From Chiridota heheva (Eukaryota > Echinodermata > Holothuroidea > Apodida > Chiridotidae), in the NCBI GenBank assembly GCA_020152595.1, contig JAIGNY010002150.1, forward strand, positions 734,001-798,000: a stretch of DNA of 64,000 nt, written 5' to 3'. How positions within the stretch are numbered: position 1 is the stretch's first letter; every line of letters begins with the position of its first letter. Positions 1 through 11,278 of this stretch are shown here, one piece after another. The translations under genes were made by a program, and so were the position numbers. Below the pieces are notes generated by a model. It was not told the origin of the DNA, did no database searches, and saw only the letters and a program-made list of their open reading frames with translations.

Positions 1-7
1 GAACTTT

Positions 8-39
8 CTTACGATGCAGGTTACAACCTGCGTCGTAAG
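8..39. repeat. Near-perfect palindrome in hAT copy A
   Basis: CTTACGATGCAGGTT pairs with AACCTGCGTCGTAAG across a 2-nt gap, with one mismatch in 15. The same structure sits near the end of the hAT copies at 47197-47227 and 45341-45371. Subterminal palindromes are commonly transposase-binding or hairpin sites in hAT elements; that role is inferred here. Confidence 0.8.
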
Positions 40-710
40 ATTTAGATATAGCATGTGGAATTTTACGCCAGAGTTTTTCATTAACATAAATGAAAATCAT
101 GAACATCTTACCTTTCTGATGCGATTCTAAGTTTTATTTCATGCAAAAATGATTTTGAATTAATTATAAATAAAAGAAAAATGACACAACTACGAGACTA
201 ATGGAAGAATGATTCAACATGCCCGTAGCACTGTACATAAACAAATATAGGCTAGTACATAGGCCATATGCATGATACGTGAAAGTTTTGATGTATGCAG
301 GCTGTCAATTGTCAACGATATTAGCTAGGACTCTACTTCCTCCTGTATTGTGTTGATCGTGTATCTGTGAAGTGATCACAATCTGCAAGTCAAGTTACTA
401 TACTGTAAAGAAGTAGGCATGTTCGTTGACAATTAGTCAAAGCTCACTAAAACCTCATGAAAGTTTGGATACGATAAACAAAAGTATTTTCTAGTTTTTT
501 TGGATTGTTAACCTAAATTTCATGATTCAACAATCAACATTATACAAGGATTGGGTATGAACTTTTTCTTATTATTTTTTTATGATTATGATAGTCTAAT
601 TTTTTTATGTTTTTAGTATTTTAAGCGCAATTTTCATTCACTTTATTTAGCGAGGCAGGCCTACACAAGTGTGTGTGTTTACAATTACTTGCATGCTTTG
701 CTAACGCGCA

Positions 711-1426
711 GTGCCCTGTACATTATGCAATGCCCTGTACATTACGCAATGCCCTGTACATTACGCAATACCCTGTACATTACGCAATACCCTGTACATT
801 ACGCAATGCCTTGTACATTACGCAATGCCCTGTACATTACGCAATGCCCTGTACATTACGCAGTGCCCTGTACATTACGCAGTGCCCTGTACATTACGCA
901 GTGCCCTGTACATTACGCAGTGCCCTGTACATTACGCAGTGCCCTGTACATTACGCAGTGCCCTGTACATTACGCAGTGCCCTGTACATTACGCAGTGCC
1001 CTGTACATTACGCAGTGCCCTGTACATTACGCAGTGCCCTGTACATTACGCAGTGCCCTGTACATTACGCAGTGCCCTGTACATTACGCAGTGCCCTGTA
1101 CATTACGCAGTGCCCTGTACATTACGCAGTGCCCTGTACATTACGCAGTGCCCTGTACATTACGCAGTGCCCTGTACATTACGCAGTGCCCTGTACATTA
1201 CGCAGTGCCCTGTACATTACGCAGTGCCCTGTACATTACGCAGTGCCCTGTACATTACGCAGTGCCCTGTACATTACGCAGTGCCCTGTACATTACGCAG
1301 TGCCCTGTACATTACGCAGTGCCCTGTACATTACGCAGTGCCCTGTACATTACGCAGTGCCCTGTACATTACGCAGTGCCCTGTACATTACGCAGTGCCC
1401 TGTACATTACGCAGTGCCCTGTACAT
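711..1426 (+). repeat. 19-bp tandem array, about 38 copies
   Basis: The unit is TGCCCTGTACATTACGCAG. The first seven or so units are variable (GCAA instead of GCAG, ATACCC, GCCTTG) and the remainder are essentially identical, as expected for recent expansion from the right. The unit lacks stop codons in all three forward frames and 19 is not a multiple of 3, so three overlapping open frames of about 260-280 codons run through it; these are not genes. The array is internal to a hAT element. Confidence 0.97.
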
Positions 1427-1512
1427 GCGATGGCAAATGGACAAAATACACCAAATTTCAAGGGCTTGTCGTAACCAAATACGCCAGGCAAAAAATTAAA
1501 ACGCAACCTCTG

Positions 1513-2408
1513 AGATGAAGTATTGTGCAACATCAGCGGAGGTCTCATTTTGAAAATCACTAGAAAGGCCTGCACTGTACTGTAAGCCCAGTATTTAGAT
1601 TTCCTGTTCATGGAATGCAATTTTTGCTTAATATTTATTGAAATATTGATGACTTATATACACTATTAAAAGTTATATTGACTTACTCCAGGCTGCAACT
1701 TTATTTTACCAATTACTTAATTGTTTTGGCTGTGTAGTGACGAGAGGGTGCTTCTCTATCCATGTTAACTTCATTATTAGTTCATGTATTGTGTAATATC
1801 AGTAGAGACACATTATATTTATATACAGTATGAATTTGATATGACCCTTGAACCCAATATTGACCATATTGATGGCAGACAAAATGTACGGTTTCGGTGG
1901 TATAAACGTAAGAAGAAAAAAAAAAAAAAATGTCCTAATAAAAGGGGATTTCTTAAATAAGCAACAGTATACTGTATGTGGTAAAAAGTAAAGGTTTCTG
2001 CTACAATGGTTTGGGTTCATTGCAAAAGAAGTTTGAGCATATAAAGTTGTATTACTACATTGATACATTTTCTGTCATAATTTTTTTTGGGAAGATTTTT
2101 GACACCTTATTTAGAACCATGAACAATTTATAATGAATTCCAACTCTGATTGACGCATGTACATGTATTGATTTATCGCCCAAACCTACCTCAGACTTTT
2201 TAAATCTCTGGTTGGACATTTTTTCTTTCAAGTTTGTTCTCATTAAAAGGGAATTAATACTGTAGGAGAAAGCACATTTGCCATTCAACAACTTCCAAAC
2301 TTTACAATATCTTGCCACTAGCAGCACTACAGCATGCACTGTACATGTTGACTGCTCTCTATGGGTGTGGCAACTTATTTTTCCGAGTTAGATTACATTA
2401 CCATTCCA
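1513..2408. other. Non-coding tract
   Basis: AT-rich sequence with no recognisable exon. It lies upstream of the first visible CLIC exon and so is intron 1 or 5' flank. The 3' flank of hAT copy A begins AGATGAAG, which would be its 8-bp target duplication if the same 8 bases precede the element outside the window. Confidence 0.5.
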
Positions 2409-2974
2409 TTAAAGGAATATTCCCATGGTTCTTGTAAAATTGTATTTGAAAGAGCATACTTTTAGAGTCAATTTGGTACAAAAATCAGGTTGATATCATA
2501 TTCCGTTCAGGAGATATGGATTTTTTAAAGATTTCCCAATTGCATTTTAAAGTTTTTGTACAGTATGATAAATATGTTTGATGATGTCATAGAGGCAATT
2601 CCGTTGAAAATGTTTATGTATTTTTTTTAATGTTTTTGTATGATTAAAAACAATTTTCCAAAAGTTATTGATGTAGGGTATATTTGGCAATGTATATTAA
2701 GAACTAACTTTCATCAGTTAATTTTTCTAGCAGGTTTTACTAATTAAAAAGGATGATAGATTTTAATGAATTACATCAACTTTGTGGGAGAATGTGCTGC
2801 TGTGATGTCATACTGAGCCTTTTCTTATTTGTTTATTGGCATTTTTTGTGAACTTTAAAATTGGAATTTTTCCTGGTAGGAATAACATACCAGCATTATT
2901 TTTGTACTAAATTGTTTCTAAAAATGTTCTCTTTCTTAGGAAATGTTATGAAAAACATGGAAATATTCCTTTAA
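2409..2974. mobile_element. TTAAAGGA-ended MITE
   Basis: The left end TTAAAGGAATATTCCCATG is matched in inverted orientation by CATGGAAATATTCCTTTAA at 2956-2974. The length is 566 bp with no coding capacity. Elements of similar size and ends lie at 15023, 23848 and 28853. The ends fit either a TTAA target duplication (piggyBac-like) or a TA duplication (Tc1/mariner-like); the sequence alone does not decide. Confidence 0.75.
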
Positions 2975-4716
2975 TCTGACATTGATATTCAATACATTCT
3001 GTCCAGCTTTGTTTTGAAGTTGCTTTGTACAGTCAAATTGAGGTCTCCACAGTGTTTCCTTTATTTGAGTAATTGAGACACAGGTCATTGTCCTCAGATC
3101 TAGGTCAAGCTAGTTTCAGGACATCAGATTTGTGGTGATTTATAATGATCTAGTCTTCCCTGGTGATAAGCCAAGAGGGCTGCCATTTGCATGTAAAACC
3201 TGTTTGAATTGTGACAATTTAAATGTGTTTTGTGGTAGGTGGGGAGAGGGGGTGGATTTGCACTTTGCAGAAAAGAGGCTTAATTTATAAAAGCAGTTTA
3301 TCAAATTTTGTTTGTCATCCGAGGTGGGGATGTTGGTCAAGCAAAAGCGTTTTTGATGTTTAATCAATGATGTTCAAGTTAAAGCATCCCATTGAACAGT
3401 GCAACGTAATCGATTGTGTTCTTCAAACACTCTTTGATGGCTTTAACTGTCTTTTGCACTTTCAATATTCAACATATTAAAGGATAAGTTTATTGGTCAA
3501 GCTCATGTGTCCAGCTTCATTTTAAAAAGGAAAAAAATGGTAAAGAAAGTAATAAGAGTCGTAATCTAGCTTTTGATAGTAAGTTGCTTCAAGGTATCCA
3601 TTTTCGAGACCTCATCAGCTTGGCATGCGAGAGTTCCCTGGTTAAATCCCGGTAAGTCTTCATTCACCAGTGCTTCAAGTTCACAACTGGTCTATCAAAC
3701 AGCTGCGGACATCTCTTACCTTAGCTGTTGAGAAAGGGATGTAAAATACACAATCTACCTACCTACCAAGAAATCAATAATCTAATAACAATTTGTCTGT
3801 CACCTAAACTTAAAAATGTTGTATTTTTATTTTATTTGAAGAGGCAAGTACAGATTCATTTAGTTGAATTTTAAAAGCTTGAAATACTTTGCTAAAACAC
3901 TCTTGACTGGGAACAATTCAATACAAGTTATTTGTAAGTTACAGTACTATAGTATTTTGTGGTACACAGACTAGCTTGTTTAGTCAGTTATTCTATTGTA
4001 CTGGTGTTTGCTCTTCTATTTGACAGCTTATCTCAGCTATCCTCAAATCCTGTGAACTGTAACATTTTTAAACAAGTCTCATAGAATTTTTAAAAGCATT
4101 TTGAATTGCTTGTAGGGCCCATAAAAGGAGTGTAAATATATTGGTATTAAATGTTGACCATTGATCTGAGATGGTGTGGTTGCCATGTCAGTGAGAAATG
4201 CACACTGCACCAGAAGGTCTGAAATGTTAACAGGAAATAATAAAAAAAATATATTTTGAAAAATTTACAAAAATATTAAGTCCAGATGAGATTCTAGGTA
4301 GGCTGCAATGTTATATAGATTTTAGATACAAATTGTATGGGTATATGTAGTTCCATTATTTAGGGGTCCAGTCACCACAGTCAGTCATCTGCAAGTTTTT
4401 TTTAGTGCTTATTAAAGTTTTTGGTAAAGAGTCACTGATATAAACTTACTATGATTATAAATTCAGTCCAAAGTCTTGTATTCCTGCATGATATAGTTCA
4501 ATAGGTTCTGTGTGTAACTGCTACTGTACATCAGCAGTATCCATCTTGCTTATACACTGTACATTATACATGCAGCATTAACACAGACACATAAATATGA
4601 CCAAAGGTGGGCTATAGTCACTTGATAAAGCTACAGTACTGCTTGAATCAGGGACCATCAACATGAAAGTCCAGCACTTCACCACCTTTATTTAATTAAT
4701 TTCTTCTTTCTTGCAG
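2975..4716. other. Non-coding tract ending in the CLIC exon acceptor
   Basis: No exon is recognised. The last 16 bases form a strong acceptor, a pyrimidine run followed by TTGCAG at 4711-4716. Around 3605-3665 a stretch with GGCATGCGAGAG and GGTTAAATCCCGG resembles a decayed tRNA-type B box, so a tRNA-derived SINE fragment of about 3600-3770 is possible but weak. Confidence 0.45.
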
Positions 4717-4852
4717 GGTGGTGTCGCAGATCATGTCGGAGACTGCCCTCTTTGTCAGAGAATCTACATGATTCTCTCGCTAAAACAGTTAAATTTCCAG
4801 GTCCTTACAGTTGACATACACAAGCCCGCCAAAGAGTACAAAGATATCGCAG
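4717..4852 (+). CDS. CLIC: CLIC-family protein, exon with the CxxC active site
   Basis: This exon encodes the start of the thioredoxin-like domain of a chloride intracellular channel protein. CLICs are soluble glutathione-S-transferase-fold proteins with glutaredoxin-like activity that can also insert into membranes. Reading in phase 0 from the TTGCAG acceptor gives GGVADHVGDCPLCQR, then IYMILSLKQLNFQVLTVD, which aligns with IGNCPFSQRLFMVLWLKG and VTFNVTTVD of human CLIC1 as I recall it. Both cysteines of the CPLC motif are present. The exon ends after DIA plus one base, at a consensus donor (GCAG then GTAAGT at 4853), so it leaves in phase 1. About 25-35 N-terminal residues, including the first beta strand, must come from an exon not identified here. 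Family assignment is secure; which paralogue is not. Confidence 0.9.
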
Positions 4853-5030
4853 GTAAGTAAATTGAAAATGTCAAGTTTGTTGTGTGTCCTGGACTACATG
4901 TACAGTAGTACCTGTAGACAGGGTACGTGTCGTTGAACCTGTATCTACAACTACAATTACTTTAAATGTCAGGGTTCCTTTGAGCTTTGAATTCCTGGAA
5001 AGTCACAGGAATGACTCATAAAATCACCTT

Positions 5031-6200
5031 TTTTGGTTCCGATGCGATCAGCAACAGGAACCTATCCTGTCCGCTTGTCGTGCGTGTGTATGTACAGTAT
5101 GTGTGTATGTATGTATATGTGTGTGTTATGCCTAGATTGTAAACACGATATCTCAAGAACCACACATTGGATTTATGTCATATGTGGTACACAGATATTC
5201 CATGATCCGCAGATGTGCCCTATTGATTATGGTGGTGATATCATGGATATTATTGAGTTGCGGGGCTTAATGTACAAAAATTGAAATGCTTGTTTTTTAA
5301 TAACCACTTTGTCTGTTTTGTTTATATTTGGCATAGTTATGATGTTAGCTAGTGTGTATGTGTTCATGGTTTTAAAACATTAAAAATTCATCAATATGCA
5401 TAGTGGGCGGGGCTAAATATGATTTTGCTGAAAAGACCTTGTAAACAGTCTCAAGAATGATAAGTTGCATTTATGTCATATGTAGTATGATAAGTTGCAT
5501 TTATGTCATACGTGGTACACAGATAGTCCATGGTCTGTAGATGTGTCCTATTGTTTATGGCGTCATTCATGCATATTAATGAGTAGGCGGGACTTAATGT
5601 ATAGATTTTGAAATGGTCAAATTTGAACAAATACATGTCTGTTTTGTTTCATACTTGGTCTAGTTATGATGTTAGCTGGTGTATACATGCACATTGACCA
5701 CATTGAATTTCATTAACATACATAGTGGGCGGGGCATTTTGGATTTTGCTGAAAAGAGCTTGTAAACATGATGGCTAAAGAACGATAAACTGGATTCATG
5801 TCAAATGTACTACACAGATAGCACATGGCACCTATTTGCACCCTGTTGGTTTTGTTGGTAATGTCATGCATATCAATGAGTAGGCGGGACTTAATCTAAA
5901 AATCTTCAAATGTTTATATTTTAAGAACTACTCGTCTGATTTGATTCATACTTGGTGTATTGATGTTTTTAGCTACTGTATTCATGGTATGAAATTGTTT
6001 GATATCATTAATATACATAATGTATGGGGCTAAATATGGTTTGCTGAAAAGAGCTTGTAAACACAGTAACTACAGGACAGTACATTGGATACAGGTCATA
6101 TGTGGTACACAGATAACCTATTGTCCATTTGTGTGCCCTATTGTTTTTGGTGATGATCTCATGCATATTACTAGGTGGGGGGAAGGAGGATGGCCTAATA
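5031..6200 (+). repeat. Repeat family P, copy 1 (about 310-bp internal repeats)
   Basis: It begins TTGGTTCCGATGCGATCAGC, like the family members at 20216 and 58168. It then holds about four diverged units starting near 5140, 5450, 5770 and 6060. Each unit carries ATCTCAAGAAC-type sequence, a GTACACAGATA segment, TGTGCCCTATTG, and TTAATGAGTAGGCGGGACTT-like boxes. No protein is encoded. The right terminus is not seen because the 81-bp array begins there. Confidence 0.8.
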
Positions 6201-6836
6201 TAAAATACTGGTACACACATCAGCATGCAGTACGTCAGTACAATACAACAAACTGAAGGCATGACTTGAGTGCAGCCAGGTAAAATACTGGTACACACGT
6301 GAGCATGAAATATGTCAGTACAACACAACAAAATGGAAGGCATGGACTGAGTGTAGCCAGGTAAAATACTGGTACACACGTCAGCATGCAGTATGTCAGT
6401 ACAACACAGCAAAACTGAAGGCGTGACTTGAGTGCAGCCAGGTAAAATACTGGTACACACGTCAGCATGCAGTACGTCAGTACAACACAGCAAACTGAAG
6501 GCATGACTTGAGTGCAGCCAGGTAAAATACTGGTACACACGTCAGCATGCAGTACGTCAGTACAACACAACAAAACTGAAGGCATGACTTGAGTGCAGCC
6601 AGGTGAAATACTGGTACACACGTGAGCATGAAGTACGTCAGTGCAAGACAACAAAATGGAAGGCATGGACTGAGTGTAGCCAGGTAAAAGACTGGTACCC
6701 ACACCAGCATGCAGTACAGTACAATACAATGGAAGGCATGAACTGAGTGTAGTCAGGTAAAATACTGGTACCCACACCAGCATGCAGTACGTCAGTACAA
6801 CACAACACAATGGAAGGCATGACTGAGTGCAGCCGG
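6201..6836. repeat. 81-bp minisatellite, about 7.9 copies
   Basis: Units start TAAAATACTGGTACACACGT and end GAGTGCAGCCAGG, with about 5-10% divergence between copies by eye. Because 81 is a multiple of 3, long open frames appear on the minus strand; they are repeat artefacts. The array abuts the right side of P copy 1. Confidence 0.93.
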
Positions 6837-9659
6837 ATATTTATTTCAAAATCGTGAACAATTTTTTTCGGGCAAGTGTATTTGACTGCGGAAAACCATT
6901 TTTGCATATGTGTCTGCCCAGTTGGCAAGTGATCTTTTGGGCGATTTGTTGAATGTTGGTTTGATTTGTTTGTTGGAACCCAGAATTTATCTCTACTTGT
7001 CCTTTGCTCTCTCAAGATCAGTTTGTGGCATAAACATGTCCTATGTGCATAACACTACAGTGCAATGTTATTCATGATTCTCTTGCCCGACTGATGTCAG
7101 TTGTAGTCCCATGTTGTTTTATTTTTACTTTTCTGCATTTGTTCCGATTGAACATATTTTTATTGTCTGTGATTCATTTCCTTTCAGCTTCCTCTTTCAT
7201 TATCTTTATAAGTCTATTACAGGAACAGCTTTGAAGTCATTGTACTTTAAAAGGATGTCATCTTGAAGGAAGGGATGTTATTTAAGGTTCAGAGGCGGCA
7301 ATTTTTGAGCAGAGCATTCATATTGGGTACAAGCTTACCCTGAACATTGCAAAAAGAAATATGGCAGATTTTCATATTAGATTTGAAAATTGTGCCTTAA
7401 TTTCAGGGAAATTATTTTTTAGAAAAAAGAAATGTCAGGTTCAAATTTCCCATAGATAGATATAACAAAGAGATGTGGCATAATTTTAAGGCAGACTTGC
7501 AAAATTGTGCAAATTTATTAATTTCTGGGATCTTAGCTTTTTAGATAAAATCTAGAAAAGAGGTACTATATACAGGTGCCAGGTAGAGCAATAGTTTAAT
7601 AAGCATGAGGACTTGCAGCACCAATTTAATTTGCTTTTGTTTTAAACTAGATAGAAATCACACAATTTGCAAGATGTAAATAAATGAAATATCAACAATT
7701 ATATAAAACAGTAACCAAGTTACTGTAACTAAGTCCAGGCTTGGTACACACTACTGTCGGTCACCGTTGGAAAAATGTTAGTTTGCTGTAACTTTACCAC
7801 CTTAATCAAATTCCAACCCACTCAGATATTTTTTGTCCTATTTGGGACTGAAATGGCAATGCTTTTCTTCCCTAAGTTCTGCGGATAATCTTGTGTTTTA
7901 CTGAGATAATAAATTCCCTCCTGGATCTCACTGGGTATAATTTTACTGCCTATACTGTACATACTTCTTCTGTAAGCTTTGGTTAGTGTTATCTACACAT
8001 GTATTTTACAGATATGATGTTGCAATGTATTGACCTGAAAACGTCACCCTGAACTTTACTGGGAGTATATTGTACAGTGTTTGAGAGTGCATTTTCAATT
8101 GTACACCAGGGATTGTACACTTTCCCTTGTCATATAGTACTGCACATACTGTACAGAGAGCCATGTGCAACAGTGCATTAGGTGTGGTTTGTCAGTCATT
8201 GTACTACTGTATACTGTACCAGTGGCGTAAATCCATTACAAACGTGGAGGGATGATTTGTAAGATTTGTCCGTTAAGGTGACACCGAATGTATTACTGTA
8301 AGCCCACAGCACTTGCTTTTTGGTGTGGGGTGCAGGGGCTCGTTTAAGGGCCCCTGGTGGGGTCCAGGGGCCAAAGCCTCCAGAAGGAAGCTCTTGCAAA
8401 ATTGACATTTGAAGGGGAAAAAAGTATGTCACAATGCATAGGAAGAAGGTATATTATACAAGCCAAAATTCATGTCAAAGAGAGTTGTATTACACAATAT
8501 ACAAAACACAAAATTATGAAAACACATAATGTGGAAATATAAAGTGTTATTATCCATGTTTCTGTGCATAAATATAATAGGTCTATGGTCACTCTTTGAA
8601 AAATATGTAGTCTAAAAAAACATGTTTCCGAGCCTGCCTCTTATGCTTCTAAATACCTTTTACAATGTAATTTGTCACTTAATTTTAAAGTACCTTCAGC
8701 CCAAAAGGTGGAGGTGTAATAATATGGATCATCCCCACCTTGTCAAAAAGTGTGTGTGTGTGGAGGAAGGAAGGGGGTGGGGGAATGTACTCCCCCATTA
8801 GCAATGTGGTGTGATGTTATAGGCTTTGAGAGAAGACACCTGTTTCATACACATTTAGCAATTGTGTTAATGTTAGATGTGTTTAATTTTTAGGAAGTGT
8901 TTATGAAAAATGAGTGAATGAAAATAGTAGGTACATACATGCAGAAAATAGTGATTATATGGTCAATTTAACAGAAATAGGGACATAAAGCATGAAAATT
9001 GAAAATAATTTGATTGAGCAGATTTTAGTTGCTTTTAGTACACGTATCTGCTAATATGTGAAAAAATAAATGCTGCCTTCTGTAAAGTACAATGCAATAT
9101 AAAATGTAATTTTTTGAGCTCATTTTTTTGCCATCAAAGCTTCATGAATCTGTTAACTTTTGTCACCCGTGTTTGCAATGAATCTAGTTCAGAGGGTTTT
9201 GGCAAGAAATTTGTGTATTCCATTTTTGGTGAGCATGTGAAGCATATTGTGAACCTATGTGATGGCGATTTCGTCCGTCTGGCTGTCCACAGTTTTTAAA
9301 TGTTACAGTTTCTTCAGGGTTCCTCAGAAAAAGTTAAAGTTTCTTCAGATATCTTGATGGAAGGTTAGAATTGACAAAATGTTAATGTTTTTTAGAGACA
9401 CTTAAGACAGATTGCAGACTTGTTTCCTTTAAAAGTCTACAAAACATTTGATATTTCCTTAGAAGATAACTGTAAATTTATAATTTTTCAATATTTTTCA
9501 GAGATCCTCAAGCATCTCTCTCATAACCCTGGAGATTTAAAATCCTCAAAATTCTTCAAAATATTCTTCCTATTCTTAATAGCACTTCAGGAACTCTTGA
9601 TGTATTTCTTCCTGAAGAGATGGGATAGTGCTCGCAAATGCCATAGCATTTCCACCATT
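6837..9659. other. Intronic tract without recognised gene
   Basis: AT-rich, many TACTGTAC-type words, and short open frames without recognisable similarity. A GC-rich patch at about 8325-8400 (GGGCCCCTGGTGGGGTCCAG) resembles, in inverted orientation, a patch at about 14445-14500 inside the 4.8-kb element, so it is probably a fragment of a dispersed repeat. The missing 3' end of the hAT element at 9660-11970 was looked for here and not found. Confidence 0.5.
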
Positions 9660-9669
9660 ACCAGATAAA

Positions 9670-10056
9670 GACGTACTACATTAAGGTGTATCTTGATCGA
9701 TGTTTTCCTCTGATGACTCATTTCCATCTTCTTGTTCAGAGTTTGTACAAACATGTATTTCTTCTAAAAGCCACTTTTTGATAATATCTTTCTGTCTTTT
9801 GGAACCTTAGCTTGTACCTGGGGTCCAAAACAGTTGTTGAAAGATAACTTTTGTCGCTGAGTACATCCAATTTTGTTGCAGTAAAAATATGCTTACGAAG
9901 AGTACTGTGCAATTCCTTTTTTGTAGTTTAAACTCTAGAGTCATTACCAAGCTTTGATAGATAGCGATCTAGAGCACCAGCATGTGGGATAACATCACTC
10001 AATGAGGACATATCAGAACTAACCTGCTTTGTTATTTCAAAAAATGGTTAAAGAAC
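9670..10056 (-). pseudogene. hAT transposase, C-terminal remnant
   Basis: Reading on from the core after a frame change gives EITKQVSSDMSSLSDVIPHA and later TTVLDPRYKLRFQ. VLDPRYK is the familiar ZBED/hAT motif preceding the C-terminal dimerisation region. At least one internal stop (after NDSRV, around 9940) and further frame changes break it. The hATC dimerisation domain itself is not recognisable, so the gene ends early or has decayed beyond recognition. Confidence 0.75.
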
Positions 10057-11037
10057 TCACAACACCTTTTTAGTGAGTTTCCATTCATTGGCACTTGAAA
10101 CAGGAATGTTATCATGGTTAGCAGCATAAGGCTGAATAGGTCTCTTCAAATAAAGACCTCTCTTAAGCATGAGGTAAGTGCTGTTCCATCTTGTGGCCAC
10201 GTCCTGTACAGGATAAAGCGGTTGTTTCATACCGTGTTCAGCTTGGAGAGTCTTAAATTCATTCCGAGAAAGACTTGAATGATTGAAGTGAGTGCTTATT
10301 CGCCAAAATTTTGCACAAAGGTCAATCGCAGTTCGCTGACTTAAGATCGAGTTCTTCACCACAAGATCAAAAATGTGTAAAATGCAGTGCACACTAGATA
10401 TGTTGGCCAACCGAACACCAAGGGCCATATTGGGAGCCCTGTCTCTTACGAGTATGTGCTGCCTCTCTTCTGAGATACCCCACTTGATCATCATCTCATT
10501 GATCATATGTTCAATGTTCTCTCCTGTATGCGACCCAGGCAAATGCTTGGCGTGCAGCACAGCATTTTGTATTGTGAAATCATCTGTGATCCAGTGGGCC
10601 GTCAAAGACACAAAAGATTCCACGGAGTGCTGGCTTGTCCATATATCTGAGGTAAACAATATATACTGTGCTTTTGGAAGACTTATTTTAGTTGTTATTG
10701 CTGCCTTTACTTCCTCATACGCTTTTGGGAGGAGGACATCGGAAAAGTACCTACGACTGTGCAACATGTACTTCGGTTGAAGGTAGGCCAAGAGCTCAAT
10801 GAAGCCTTGATCTTCCGGCTCAATAAAGCCTTGATCTTCAGGCTCAATGAAGCCTTGATCTTCCACAACAGAAAACGGTTCATTGTCTATTGCAGTCATT
10901 GACATTACTTTCTGGTGAACTCCTGCAGATTTATGGTCATTAATATCCCACACTTTCTTCGTGGAAAAGCTTCCCTCCAAAGATAATTGATTTTCCATAG
11001 CTGCTAATTTTTGTTGTTTGGGGAGGTGGTCCTGCAA
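10057..11037 (-). pseudogene. hAT (ZBED-type) transposase catalytic core
   Basis: The open frame of about 326 codons carries the landmarks of a ZBED-like hAT transposase: YILFTSDIWTSQHSVESFVS followed by LTAHWI; VRDRAPNM, holding a second conserved Asp; VHCILHIFDLVV, the C-x-x-H segment; and DVATRWNSTYLMLKR. Such enzymes cut at short terminal inverted repeats and make 8-bp target duplications. An 8-residue segment EDQGFIEP is present three times in a row near residue 60 (bases 10795-10866), which is unusual. The frame is offset from the upstream BED finger by one base and ends at a stop before the C-terminal part, so no intact transposase is encoded. Confidence 0.93.
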
Positions 11038-11044
11038 GTGGTAA

Positions 11045-11278
11045 CTATTCTTTCTTTGCTAAATCCTCATTCTTCCTCATTTCCCTAGCCAGGTCATATT
11101 GTAAGACGTGTTTTGCCTTTATGTGTTTGTGTAAAGGGGTTGTAATGAAGCTCTTTGGGAGGCATCCTACTGGCACTCTTTGAAATCCTTTAAGACACAG
11201 CTTACACTCGGCAACATCGTCAGCTTGGTCAGATATTGAGGAAAACTCCCAAATGAAAGAAGACGCCATTGTGCACAA
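11045..11278 (-). pseudogene. BED zinc finger of the hAT transposase
   Basis: This 77-codon frame has the BED finger pattern: SSFIWEFSS (conserved aromatic positions), then CKLCLKGF (the CxxC pair), then TTPLHKHIKAKH (the HxxxxH pair). BED fingers bind the subterminal DNA of hAT elements. A stop after DLAKKE and a one-base frame offset separate it from the catalytic core. An ATG at residue 1 or 4 would be a plausible start in the parent element. Confidence 0.88.

Larger units (their letters stand above)
1..1512 (+). mobile_element. Non-autonomous hAT element, copy A (left end outside window)
   Basis: The right end reads ACGCAACCTCTG at 1501-1512, the reverse complement of the CAGAGGTTGCGT end of the complete copy at 44338-45424. 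The body (subterminal palindrome, CTAGCTAGGA-type region, AATTTTCATTCACTTTATTTAG, then 19-bp repeats) matches copies at 11400-11970, 44338-45424 and 47144-48333. By comparison with 47144-48333, only about 45 bp of the left end should be missing beyond base 1. It has no transposase and is presumably moved in trans by a relative of the hAT gene at 9660-11278. The 19-bp array is far larger here than in any sister copy. Confidence 0.85.

Noticed and set aside
671-1518. Three overlapping long open frames reading CPVHYAVPCTLRSALYITQ-type repeats
   Set aside because: They are the three frames of one stop-free 19-bp tandem unit within a hAT element; no conserved domain and no independent start context.
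3600-3770. A tRNA gene suggested by GGTTAAATCCCGG
   Set aside because: No acceptable acceptor stem or A box could be found; at most a decayed tRNA-derived SINE.
6008-6810. Minus-strand open frames with repeated CTDVLHADVCTSILPG
   Set aside because: Products of an 81-bp minisatellite whose length is a multiple of 3.
7289-7310. CAGAGGCGGCAATTTTT as the missing 3' end of the hAT element
   Set aside because: Only the first six bases match the family end; the following GCGTTATAATTTT-type sequence and CTGGCGTATTTGG are absent.
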